A stretch of 7,950 bases of DNA, taken from Proteiniphilum sp. (lineage in GTDB: Bacteria; Bacteroidota; Bacteroidia; Bacteroidales; Dysgonomonadaceae). A program made the position numbers and the translations under genes. The notes below the pieces were generated by a model. It was given only the letters and a program-made list of their open reading frames with translations, was not told where the DNA came from and searched no databases. This document shows positions 1 to 6,813 of the stretch, one piece after another (positions within the stretch are counted from its first letter, which is position 1; the number at the start of each line of letters is the position of its first letter). The stretch is taken from positions 1 through 7,950 of the forward strand of contig JAAYFB010000256.1 of the NCBI GenBank assembly GCA_012728465.1. The letters are read 5' to 3'.

Positions 1-868
1 ACATCACATTCTTTATTCCAAACCTTTTCATGAAAAATGGTATCGCAAGAATGAATAATGTTTCCGAAATTTGAGAGACAGAGAGTATAATGGTCGAAAA
101 ATTATTTATAAGGCTTCCCTTCGGAAATACAGTGGGGTCTTGCAAAAAGCTATCCCCATAAGCATTTGTAAGTTGAAGAGCTGCTCCTAGCAATAGACTA
201 AAAACAAAGAATATAACCATTCTCTTATCTTTGAACAAAACAAATGCCTCAAGACCGAAGTGTTCAACCCATGATTTCTTCTCTTTCTTATTTTCTCTTT
301 TTGTTTTTATGGTTGGCAATAATAAAAATGAATATAAGGATAAGAAGATTGCAAAGATTGCAGAAATAATAAATGAGACCTTGATACTATAACCAAATCC
401 CCACTCTTTAGTAAAAATATTAGTTACCCACATAGCCACAATAAATCCAACTGTACCCCACACCCTTATTGGAGGGAAGTAGGTTATAGGATCTTTTCCT
501 TCTGCCTTTAAAATATTAAATCCTACAGAATTGGTGAGGCCAATAGTGGGCATATAAAAGCTCATTGCAATAAACAATACCCAGAAGAAATGAATTGGCG
601 AATCTATCGATGGCAAAAACAACATCGTTATACCAAAGAATAGATGCAATAATGCGTAAACATACTTCGCATTCCATTTATCAGCAATAATTCCAAAAAG
701 TGTGGGCATAATAATCGATGCAAATCCCATGGTTGAGAACACCAAGCCAAATTGTGCCCCATTCCATGCCTTTTCTACAAATCCATAATGTCCCAAAGTC
801 ATCATCCATGCACCCCATACGAAGTACTGGAAAAAATTCATAATGATTAGTCTAAGTTTTGTGCTCAT
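1..868 (-). CDS. NupG-like nucleoside:H+ symporter (MFS), C-terminus cut by window edge
   Basis: Inner-membrane permease of the nucleoside:proton symporter branch of the major facilitator superfamily (NupG/XapB type), expected to import nucleosides. The start is the ATG at 866-868, and 289 codons run open to the left edge. Family members have about 410-420 residues, so roughly the last 125 residues (TM9-12) are missing. Visible features are an N-terminal segment with MNFFQYFVWGAW (residues 10-21), hydrophobic segments near 40-62, 70-87, 92-112, 136-152, 163-184, 217-236 and 254-280, and the loop 2-3 motif GIIADKW (59-65). RVWGTVGFI (135-143) is typical of the family. A lysine-rich cytoplasmic loop (about 186-200) separates the two halves. 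The gene starts 34 bases after the EnvC-like stop with no terminator between, so it is probably the last visible gene of the dut operon. Family assignment is fairly sure; the exact substrate is inferred. Confidence 0.85.
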   Translation of the reverse strand, partial: MSTKLRLIIMNFFQYFVWGAWMMTLGHYGFVEKAWNGAQFGLVFSTMGFASIIMPTLFGIIADKWNAKYVYALLHLFFGITMLFLPSIDSPIHFFWVLFIAMSFYMPTIGLTNSVGFNILKAEGKDPITYFPPIRVWGTVGFIVAMWVTNIFTKEWGFGYSIKVSFIISAIFAIFLSLYSFLLLPTIKTKRENKKEKKSWVEHFGLEAFVLFKDKRMVIFFVFSLLLGAALQLTNAYGDSFLQDPTVFPKGSLINNFSTIILSVSQISETLFILAIPFFMKRFGIKNVM

Positions 869-902
869 ATAGTTTTTTTGTGGTAGTTATTAATTCTACT
901 AT

Positions 903-2207
903 TTATCTTTTCAGCCACGGTGTTGGGTTCAACTTATTAGTCTTATGCCATAACTGGAAGTGCATTGAAGCAACACCTGTATCGGGGTCTGTGTAGATAG
1001 TTCCTATTGACTGTCCTGTTTTTAACTTGTCACCAAGCTTTACATGCAGGTCGTATATGTTGGCATAGAAAGTGTAATAGTCGCCATGTCGCACTATTAC
1101 ACAGGTATTCATACCTGGGAAGTAAGCCACTTTGGATACTTCTCCATCAAATACACTTCGGATATTTGCACCACGTTGTGCTTGAATATCAATTCCGTTG
1201 CTATTTGTAGATATATTCCATTCACTATGCCTATTTACACCAAACTGTGAAACAATACTTGATGTTCCAGCAACTGGCATAGGAAGCTTTCCCTTATTAG
1301 ATACAAAGTTTTTAGATAGATTAAATGTCTCGTCAACATCAACTTTTGGAGCTTCAACTTTTGGAGCTGGCTGTGTGCCCCCTTCTTTTTTAGTTTCAAC
1401 ATCCGTTTTACCTTTTGCCTTAGCCTCTACAGCTCTCTTAGCTTGCTCGGCCTTGCGACGGGCTTCAGCCTCTCGTTCTTGACGAGCAACCTCCTCCCTA
1501 ATCATTCTCTCTATTTCTGCATCTACTTTTCGGGCTTGTTGTTCTTTGTTTCTCAAAGTTTTTTGAAGATCTTTTTGACGTACTTGAGACTCTTTAATCT
1601 CTTTTTGCTTAATATCTTCCTCAGCTCTAAGTTTGTCTTGTTCAGCTTCCAATGCTTTTAAAGTCTGCACTCTCTCAAGTTTTGCTTTTTCAAAATCGGC
1701 TTTCTTTACATTTAGCTCCTCGTTCTTAGCTTTTATCTCATTTGCCTGAGATCTCCTCCATTTTGAGTACTCTTTGATGTATTGCATCCTCCGTAGCGAC
1801 TCACCAAGTGACTTTCCTGAGAGTATAAAAAACAATTCATTCTGACTACTCCTATTAGCCTGTAGTGTACGAACAGCCTTGGCATAACTATCCTGTTTAT
1901 GTTTTAGCTCCTCCCCCAATCTTTTGATATCACTCTCTATTTTAGTCAACTCTTTAGTAAGAACATCTATTTCTTTATTTTGTAGTGCCATCATCTCCTT
2001 ACGAGATGAAATTTGCTTATTAATAAGGTTTATTCTTTGCAAGATTGTGGTTGTTTGCTTTTTTACGTCCAGAAATAGCTTGTTAGTACTCTTGATATCC
2101 TCAAGAATAACTTTTTGTTGTTCCCTAAGTTTCTCTATCTCTGATGTTTGAGAAAATAATGGCACAGACAATAGCAAAAGAGATAATAGTATAGAGAGCC
2201 TACTCAT
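903..2207 (-). CDS. EnvC-family murein hydrolase activator, coiled coil plus degenerate LytM/M23 domain
   Basis: Secreted protein of 434 residues. An N-terminal signal peptide (about 1-20, ending LFSQ) leads into a very long charged coiled coil (about 21-265). A Pro/Lys/Glu linker (about 266-305) with the repeat APKVEAPKV follows, then a C-terminal M23/LytM domain (about 308-434). In active LytM enzymes zinc and catalysis need HxxxD and HxH. Here D340 and H416 remain, but the first His is Ser336 (SNGID) and the first His of HxH is Ser414 (SMH). This predicts a non-catalytic domain like that of E. coli EnvC, which activates cell-wall amidases at division. No amidase gene is visible in the window. 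The ATG at 2205-2207 is chosen because its A is also the last base of the upstream TGA stop (TGATG overlap); a TTG one codon upstream is possible but less likely. The gene lies between the DUF4292 lipoprotein and the permease gene. Confidence 0.88.
   Translation of the reverse strand: MSRLSILLSLLLLSVPLFSQTSEIEKLREQQKVILEDIKSTNKLFLDVKKQTTTILQRINLINKQISSRKEMMALQNKEIDVLTKELTKIESDIKRLGEELKHKQDSYAKAVRTLQANRSSQNELFFILSGKSLGESLRRMQYIKEYSKWRRSQANEIKAKNEELNVKKADFEKAKLERVQTLKALEAEQDKLRAEEDIKQKEIKESQVRQKDLQKTLRNKEQQARKVDAEIERMIREEVARQEREAEARRKAEQAKRAVEAKAKGKTDVETKKEGGTQPAPKVEAPKVDVDETFNLSKNFVSNKGKLPMPVAGTSSIVSQFGVNRHSEWNISTNSNGIDIQAQRGANIRSVFDGEVSKVAYFPGMNTCVIVRHGDYYTFYANIYDLHVKLGDKLKTGQSIGTIYTDPDTGVASMHFQLWHKTNKLNPTPWLKR
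1340..1369 (-). repeat. Two-copy 15-base tandem repeat in the EnvC-like linker
   Basis: CAACTTTTGGAGCTT (1340-1354) is followed directly by CAACTTTTGGAGCTG (1355-1369), 14 of 15 bases identical. In the protein it gives APKVEAPKV in the flexible linker between the coiled coil and the LytM domain. Being in frame, copy-number change would only lengthen or shorten the linker by five residues. Confidence 0.75.
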
Positions 2208-3049
2208 CAATTTATAGTTAGGATATTAATAATGTCAGAAATTAAAGCACGCTCGTATCCATTTGGAATTGACAATTGCAATTCGAAATCCTCATCAATA
2301 ACTATTCCTGAAAATTCAAGTCCTACATTGGCTTTACGTTTTGGTGTCGCCAATTCAACTTTCATTTTATGTGGGAAAACCTCTTCATTGTTTTGCACAA
2401 ATTCATCATAGTTCCAATCTAGCTCATACTTTCTTTTAGTCTCTTTAAGTTGTGTACTTGATACGTTGTCATTTCCGTTGATAGAAAAGCTATATTCGAT
2501 ACCAGATTTTTTATCAACTGACTTTATTAGATAGAATTGATCTGAAATAAGATTTGTTGAAAAATTTTCAAAATCAGAATAAGTCACACTATTACTACCC
2601 GATACAAATAATCTATTTGTGAGCAGTGACTCAAGTGTGGTATAGTCAAAACCTACTGGATATATTTCATATAGTGATGCGAAAGACTCCCTTACATACC
2701 TCTTGTTCATTCTATCAAGAATGACTACATCGTTATGATCAACATAAAAGCGCAACATCTCAACTCCAAATAGTGGTTGAACAGATATTTGTATAGCTTT
2801 ATCTTTTAATATTTTAATGTTTGCTTTGGAGCTAATAGATTTCTTTCCTGCCGATAAATTAATATTGATACGTGAAGAAAATGTATTAAAATCAAGTTGC
2901 GTATTTATCACATCAGCAAACAGCTCTTCACTCACTTTATTAGATATAGGAGAAGTAGAAAGAATATGCTTTTTAGATTTACACGACTGCATACCAGACC
3001 ATATTGCGAATGCTGCAATTAGCAGCAATAGTATTTTTTTACGTGTCAT
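2207..3049 (-). CDS. DUF4292-type outer-membrane lipoprotein (possible LolB-like fold)
   Basis: A 280-residue predicted lipoprotein. Residues 1-22 are a signal peptide (MTRKK, then a hydrophobic core) and Cys23 in MQSC is the probable lipidation site. Gln at -2 makes the lipobox loose, as is common in this phylum. The mature N-terminus KSKK is basic, without the acidic run linked to surface export in Bacteroidetes, so a periplasm-facing anchor is more likely. The body has alternating beta-type stretches (for example NININLSAGKKSISSKANIKI-like segments around 60-85 and HKMKVELATP around 227-236), consistent with a lipid-binding half-barrel of the LolA/LolB/LppX kind. The DUF4292 assignment rests on overall sequence character and gene order, not a search. 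The ATG overlaps the TPR gene's stop by four bases (ATGA), and its own stop overlaps the EnvC-like start. It is therefore probably co-translated with both and may act with them in envelope assembly; that role is inferred. Confidence 0.8.
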   Translation of the reverse strand: MTRKKILLLLIAAFAIWSGMQSCKSKKHILSTSPISNKVSEELFADVINTQLDFNTFSSRININLSAGKKSISSKANIKILKDKAIQISVQPLFGVEMLRFYVDHNDVVILDRMNKRYVRESFASLYEIYPVGFDYTTLESLLTNRLFVSGSNSVTYSDFENFSTNLISDQFYLIKSVDKKSGIEYSFSINGNDNVSSTQLKETKRKYELDWNYDEFVQNNEEVFPHKMKVELATPKRKANVGLEFSGIVIDEDFELQLSIPNGYERALISDIINILTIN

Positions 3050-4788
3050 TTTTTATAGTATTTTTTTCGTTTTATCTTTTTCTTCAATACTTTAGAGTCC
3101 CCACCCAACTCTTTTGCTTTAATCCATTGCTCAACGGCTTTATCTATATCTCCTGACATCGACAGTATATCTCCATAATGTTCATACACCTCTGCCGAAG
3201 ACTCTTCTTTGCCATATTCTATAGCTTTTTCTATATATATTTTTGACATGATGTATGCCTCTTGCTCAAATAGTACCCAAGCATATGTGTCTAAATACGT
3301 CGCGTTAGTAGGTTCAGCTTTTATGGTAATGCTACTCATCTTTTCAGCTTTATCTAAGTCCTTTCTATGCAACGTTAGGTAATAGCTATAATTGTTTAAA
3401 ACATGTAAGTTAGTAGGATTAATTTCTATTGCTTTTTCGTATGCTTCAAATGCTTTAGTGTCATCTTTCAACATATGGTGTATATCACCAATTTGTCCAT
3501 AAAAATCAGACTCTATCAACGGGCTTTGAAATTCAGCACTCTCCAATCCTTGTTGAAGTACATGCATCCCTTCTTTAAGCTTTTCTTGTTGCAATTTAGC
3601 CATTGCATTATAAAAATAGAATTCGGGTGATGTTGGTATATTTTTAATGCCTTCGTCAGTTATCTCGGTCAGTCTATTCAGCGTTTGGGGGCTGTATGTA
3701 GTATCTGCAAGAGTTATTTCTATCATCTTCCCATATCCAACTGGGTCTTTAGGGTTATTATTGGTATAAGTCTCAAACTGAACTAATGCCCCTTCCTTGT
3801 CATCTTGCAACAGCAACACATCACCATACAGTAAGTTTATTTCATAATTGTTAGGGTGCTGTTCAAAAAGTTGCTCAAACAAGTCATTTGCCTTAGTAAT
3901 CTCCTGTTTGTTCTGTCTCAAGACTGAAATATACCTTGTTAGCAATTGTAGCTTTTCTTCAATATCCATTTTGGGATTTACAATAGCTCTCTCAATCTCT
4001 GCTGCTGATTCTTCTTTATTGCCTATCTTTTCGTAATAGTTTACCATGGATAATATTAAACCTGGATTTTCGGCATCTATCTCCTTTGCCTCACTATAAA
4101 ATGACTCTGCCTTATCAAGCTGATTGTCTTGTAAATATAGATCGCCAATTAAAAGTATATAACTAATATTATTAGGATTTTTGTCCACCATTGCTTGTAT
4201 TTCAGCAAATGCCATATCCTTTTTGTTCATCATGTTATACAATCTGAACTTGTTGAACGCTATTGCAGGATTCTCTCCCGAATATTTTTGCAGCGAGTCT
4301 AGCGAATGTATTGCTTCATCATACTGTCCGTTATCACTATAAGCATTGGCTAGCTCCATGTATAGATCAACCTTAGCAGGATACTCTTTTAATAAAAACT
4401 TATATGCATCAATAACCTCCTGTTTATTGCCAAACTGCTTATTTAGTCCTGCCGCAATCATATTGTAATAATAATTGCTAGGATCGTAAGCTAATGCTTT
4501 ATCTACATACTCGAGCCCCTTTTCAGACTGACCCAGTGAGCTATAAAATGCTCCCAGCTCAATAAGCACACTTGCATTTGTAGAGTCAATAGCCATACAA
4601 TGTTGAAGGTAATCAAACGCCTCAGCATATTTACTCTGCACTTTAGCATTTAGTGCTGCGTAGAAATAATGATCAAACTTGTATCGAGATTCCTCATCTA
4701 AAATACTCCCCATCTGTTGCGAAAACAGACCGTTTGCGAATACGAAAACAAGTAGTGTCGATAACAATATTCTTTTTATATAATTCAT
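3046..4788 (-). CDS. Secreted tetratricopeptide-repeat (TPR) protein
   Basis: A 580-residue protein with a signal peptide (about 1-23, MNYIKRILLSTLLVFVFANG then LFSQ) and no lipobox cysteine, so probably periplasmic. Almost all of the mature protein is helical TPR repeats: about 41-68, 73-103, 107-136, 141-170, 209-239, 317-346, 427-457, 461-491, 496-526 and 533-563 are the clearest, with degenerate ones between. Recurrent cores include GDLYLQDNQLDKAESFY, GDIHHMLKDDTKAFEAYEKA and GDILSMSGDIDKAVEQW. The C-terminus is strongly basic (KKKIKRKKYYKK, 569-580), a possible contact with nucleic acid, membrane or glycan. TPR arrays bind other proteins, so a scaffold role for the lipoprotein and EnvC-like protein encoded next to it is a reasonable inference. 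The partner is unknown. The gene begins 18 bases after the dut stop and overlaps the next gene by four bases. Confidence 0.88.
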   Translation of the reverse strand: MNYIKRILLSTLLVFVFANGLFSQQMGSILDEESRYKFDHYFYAALNAKVQSKYAEAFDYLQHCMAIDSTNASVLIELGAFYSSLGQSEKGLEYVDKALAYDPSNYYYNMIAAGLNKQFGNKQEVIDAYKFLLKEYPAKVDLYMELANAYSDNGQYDEAIHSLDSLQKYSGENPAIAFNKFRLYNMMNKKDMAFAEIQAMVDKNPNNISYILLIGDLYLQDNQLDKAESFYSEAKEIDAENPGLILSMVNYYEKIGNKEESAAEIERAIVNPKMDIEEKLQLLTRYISVLRQNKQEITKANDLFEQLFEQHPNNYEINLLYGDVLLLQDDKEGALVQFETYTNNNPKDPVGYGKMIEITLADTTYSPQTLNRLTEITDEGIKNIPTSPEFYFYNAMAKLQQEKLKEGMHVLQQGLESAEFQSPLIESDFYGQIGDIHHMLKDDTKAFEAYEKAIEINPTNLHVLNNYSYYLTLHRKDLDKAEKMSSITIKAEPTNATYLDTYAWVLFEQEAYIMSKIYIEKAIEYGKEESSAEVYEHYGDILSMSGDIDKAVEQWIKAKELGGDSKVLKKKIKRKKYYKK

Positions 4789-4806
4789 TATAAGTTGTTC
4801 AGTTGT

Positions 4807-5241
4807 TTATTTTTTTCCGGTGTGTCCAAATCCGCCAGCACCTCTATCGGTTTCGTCCAAAGTATCTACCACCGTCCACTCCACACGTTCGTGTTTGGCT
4901 ATCACCATTTGGCATATTCTTTCACCATCATTCACAACAAAATCCTTATCGGATAAGTTTATCAAAATTACACCTATCTCACCTCTGTAATCTGCATCAA
5001 TAGTTCCTGGTGAGTTTACAATAGAAATTCCATGTTTAAATGCTAATCCGCTTCGTGGTCTTATTTGAGCCTCATAGCCTTGTGGCAGTTGTATAAACAC
5101 ACCCGTAGGTATCAGCTTTCGTTGCAATGGTTTTAGCACCTCTGGCTGATCAATATTGGCTCGCAAATCCATTCCCGCAGAAAGTAGGGTTGCATATTCA
5201 GGTAAAGTATGTTTTGATTTGTTTATTATTTTGACTTTCAT
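4807..5241 (-). CDS. dut: Deoxyuridine 5'-triphosphate nucleotidohydrolase (dUTPase)
   Basis: Homotrimeric cytoplasmic enzyme that splits dUTP into dUMP and pyrophosphate, keeping uracil out of DNA and supplying dUMP for thymidylate synthesis. The 144-residue length is normal for the trimeric family. All five motifs are present: I, AGMDLRA (22-28); II, RPRSGLA (61-67); [14 protein letters not shown] (79-89), with D82 as the probable water-activating Asp and Y85 as the sugar-discriminating Tyr; [10 protein letters not shown] (106-113); V, the glycine-rich [10 protein letters not shown] (133-142) that closes over the phosphates. The start is the ATG at 5239-5241, giving the usual MKVKIIN beginning. 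It is the first gene of the minus-strand operon, followed after 18 bases by the TPR gene. Its leader contains a small stem-loop and a palindrome, listed separately. Identification is essentially certain. Confidence 0.97.
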   Translation of the reverse strand: MKVKIINKSKHTLPEYATLLSAGMDLRANIDQPEVLKPLQRKLIPTGVFIQLPQGYEAQIRPRSGLAFKHGISIVNSPGTIDADYRGEIGVILINLSDKDFVVNDGERICQMVIAKHERVEWTVVDTLDETDRGAGGFGHTGKK

Positions 5242-5258
5242 ATTGTTCTGTATCGATG

Positions 5259-5275
5259 CTATTCTTTTTGAATAG
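5259..5275 (-). promoter_or_regulatory. Small stem-loop in the dut leader
   Basis: Perfect inverted repeat with 6-bp arms (CTATTC / GAATAG) around a 5-base loop that reads AAAAA in the mRNA. It ends 17 bases before the dut start codon, where a ribosome would first contact the mRNA, so it could influence translation. Arms this short also arise by chance in AT-rich DNA. Confidence 0.3.
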
Positions 5276-5346
5276 ATATATTTTAACCTGCGAATTTAAA
5301 CATTTATGATTAGATAATTATCAATTTGATGAAAATTAAGGTTAAT

Positions 5347-5361
5347 GCTCATTTAATGAGC
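5347..5361. promoter_or_regulatory. Palindrome upstream of dut, possible operator
   Basis: GCTCATTTAATGAGC is a perfect 7+1+7 inverted repeat, the size and symmetry expected for a dimeric repressor site. On the minus strand it sits between a TTTG (5363-5366) and a near-match to the Bacteroidetes -7 box, TAATTTTC (5338-5331), that is, inside a possible dut promoter. The spacing between those two boxes (24 bases) is longer than usual, so the promoter part is weak. The palindrome itself is seen directly; its function is inferred. Confidence 0.35.
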
Positions 5362-5394
5362 TCAAAAAACACTTTTTTCTATCGTAAAAAAGAG

Positions 5395-5402
5395 CAAAAA
5401 TA
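5395..5402 (-). promoter_or_regulatory. Alternative -7-like box for the dut operon
   Basis: Read on the minus strand this is TATTTTTG, an exact TAnnTTTG match, 154 bases upstream of the dut start. No TTTG or TTG lies at the expected distance upstream, so this is only a candidate. If used, it would give a long leader containing both the palindrome and the stem-loop. Confidence 0.22.
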
Positions 5403-5428
5403 AGAACAACTTTGAGTTAGGCATATTA

Positions 5429-5456
5429 TTGGTTTACAATAATATTTATATCTTTG
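5429..5456 (+). promoter_or_regulatory. Bacteroidetes-type promoter for the rightward unknown gene
   Basis: TATCTTTG at 5449-5456 matches the Bacteroides -7 consensus TAnnTTTG exactly. TTGG at 5429-5432 lies at about the right distance for the -33 element (TTTG consensus). Transcription would be expected to begin about 4-6 bases after the box, near 5460-5462, only one to three bases before the ATG at 5464. That implies a leaderless or nearly leaderless mRNA, or a true start further in. Confidence 0.62.
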
Positions 5457-5463
5457 TAATACT

Positions 5464-6219
5464 ATGGGTAAAGAAGAAGATCTATTGAAGAATTTGCGAC
5501 AAATGATAAAAGAGCAGGGAATTGAGTCATTCCATCTGCTTGAGGACCTAGTTCCGATAGAGGAGCAAATGGAGTTTTTCCGTGCATCAGAGACATTAAG
5601 AAAAAACAAATATGTGTTTGATCTAGACGAAGAAATTGTTATTCTTTTCTCTTCCAACCAACCTATTGAACGCAAAAAAACTAGCTTAGTGCGACTATCT
5701 ACACTACCTGAAGTGAGTGCATATAGAGCTATAGAAACATATCACAGTAGTCCTTTAGAGCCTGAACTGAATAATTGGTCATCAATGGCACTGCTAGGCA
5801 GTAAAATTATCCTAAACTCTAATCTTTCGGGACAACAACAAGTATATATTTCCTCTGGACTGGGTGGATATGGAAAGAAGCTGCGTTTCTTTGGTCTTTT
5901 TTCAACCAAAGATCGACAACCATTTTCAGATCTACAGCGAGAAATTGTTGATAGAGAGTTCCGTTTTCAATTCTCACAAAATGAAATTGATATAGAATCA
6001 TTTGACTTAGAAGAAAATTACTTTACCATTCTTATGCTTTTCTCACTAGATACAGATGCCAGAGAAAGCATAAACGCCACAATAGAAGAAATTAATAAAT
6101 ATGGTAATTTCCTTGACTCTAAATACTTATTTACCAACGTAAAGATACTTGATAAAGAAGAAATTATTAAAATGATTAGTAGAAGACAAGGCAATGATTT
6201 GGGTCTAAATGACTACTAA
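5464..6219 (+). CDS. Conserved-looking hypothetical protein, function unknown
   Basis: A 251-residue acidic, soluble-looking protein with no signal peptide, membrane segment or lipobox, so probably cytoplasmic. I do not recognise the family. The first 50 residues are charged and helical (KEEDLLKNLRQMIKEQGIES, then EDLVPIEEQMEFFRASETL). The middle is beta-rich with SSMALLGSKIILNSNL (106-121), QVYISSGLGGYGKKLRFFGLFS (126-147) and a helix DLQREIVDREFRFQF (156-170). The C-terminal part (187-240) again alternates strand and helix and ends in polar residues. The glycine-containing SSGLGGYGKK could be a ligand loop, but it is not a Walker motif. The start is uncertain: the ATG at 5464 lies 7 bases after a strong -7 box, while Met14 (ATG at 5503) would give a normal 40-base leader. 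It is transcribed divergently from dut and has no obvious intrinsic terminator. Low-GC codon use matches the surrounding AT-rich DNA. Confidence 0.8.
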   Translation: MGKEEDLLKNLRQMIKEQGIESFHLLEDLVPIEEQMEFFRASETLRKNKYVFDLDEEIVILFSSNQPIERKKTSLVRLSTLPEVSAYRAIETYHSSPLEPELNNWSSMALLGSKIILNSNLSGQQQVYISSGLGGYGKKLRFFGLFSTKDRQPFSDLQREIVDREFRFQFSQNEIDIESFDLEENYFTILMLFSLDTDARESINATIEEINKYGNFLDSKYLFTNVKILDKEEIIKMISRRQGNDLGLNDY

Positions 6220-6343
6220 CAACATCAATGCAACTCTACAAATAAATTGTATAATCAAGTATCTTAAAATAGAAGACAACACACACTAAAACACATTATT
6301 TACGTTAGCATTAAAAAAAGAGAACCACATAACTAATGTTAAC

Positions 6344-6365
6344 AATTAGCATAACTTTGCTAATT
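6344..6365 (+). promoter_or_regulatory. Orphan promoter-like box within an inverted repeat
   Basis: TAACTTTG (6352-6359) matches TAnnTTTG on the plus strand. It is framed by perfect 7-bp arms, AATTAGC (6344-6350) and GCTAATT (6359-6365). A further TTAGCAT occurs at 6305-6311, and AATGTTAAC (6335-6343) pairs with GTTAGCATT (6304-6312) through one G-U. No good -33 TTTG is seen and no gene follows. It could be an sRNA promoter with an operator, or chance. Confidence 0.3.
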
Positions 6366-6715
6366 CAATATCATTCTAAAGTAATATTTATAGCCCACAA
6401 AAGATATTATTGTCATAATCGTTGTGAATTGTCTATTTTCTAAAGAAATCATTGTCATTCATAAAGGATTTTGACTGAAAACGAAGTAAAACAATGAAGA
6501 AAAAAATAATCTGTAAATATTGGATGCAAATGACATTGAAAAAATAAAAAAGCTGTCGAAAATATAATGAAATAACAATACCTGTAATCAAAAAGCCTGA
6601 ATGAAATGTGGGGGAACTATTAATAAAAAGTTGTGATACATAAGCATAAGATGAAAGTGTTGAGCACGAGCTATAATGAAGATTAATACATATTACATAA
6701 CCATATTTGTTATAC

Positions 6716-6759
6716 AAAAAGGGTTCCAATGTCATCATCAATAATGAACATTGGAACCC
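6716..6759 (-). terminator. Rho-independent terminator of the catalase gene
   Basis: Perfect 12-bp inverted repeat GGGTTCCAATGT (6721-6732) / ACATTGGAACCC (6748-6759) with a 15-base loop. On the minus strand it is followed at once by TTTTT (6720-6716). It lies 54 bases beyond the catalase stop codon. The plus-strand side is followed by AAATTAATATC, not a T-run, so it acts mainly on leftward transcripts. Confidence 0.9.
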
Positions 6760-6813
6760 AAATTAATATCTATAAAACTCTAGAGCATAAAAATACTCAT
6801 ATGTGGTAAATAA

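Larger units (their letters stand above)
6220..6813. other. AT-rich intergenic region between convergent genes
   Basis: 594 bases without a convincing gene, between the stop of the unknown plus-strand gene and the stop of the minus-strand catalase. It contains a promoter-like TAACTTTG framed by an inverted repeat (6344-6365), the catalase terminator (6716-6759), and only very short open frames such as a 17-codon ORF from the ATG at 6494. Parts of 6517-6676 read like broken coding sequence in shifting frames (see findings). No tRNA, rRNA or riboswitch is recognisable. Confidence 0.7.

Noticed and set aside
1007..1661. Several plus-strand open frames across the EnvC-like gene
   Set aside because: They lie opposite a full-length, clearly recognisable coding sequence and show no protein features of their own. 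The same holds for frames opposite dut, the TPR gene and the catalase.
2208..2210. TTG one codon upstream as start of the EnvC-like gene
   Set aside because: The adjacent ATG forms a standard TGATG overlap with the upstream stop, and the signal peptide is complete without the extra residue.
6237..6251. TACAA/TTGTA hairpin as a terminator for the unknown plus-strand gene
   Set aside because: Only 5-bp AT-rich arms and no T-run after it.
6409..6459. Three ATTGTC copies (6409, 6428, 6451) as a repeat array
   Set aside because: Six-base matches at irregular spacing (19 and 23 bases) are expected by chance in AT-rich DNA, and no repeat-spacer structure is present.
6494..6547. 17-codon ORF starting MKKKIICKYW
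   Set aside because: Too short, with no promoter at a fitting distance and no sign of a peptide family.
6433..6741. 102-codon minus-strand open frame with hydrophobic stretches
   Set aside because: It begins inside the catalase terminator hairpin and its Phe/Tyr/Ile-rich content is what the complement of A-rich DNA gives. It has no promoter or recognisable domain.
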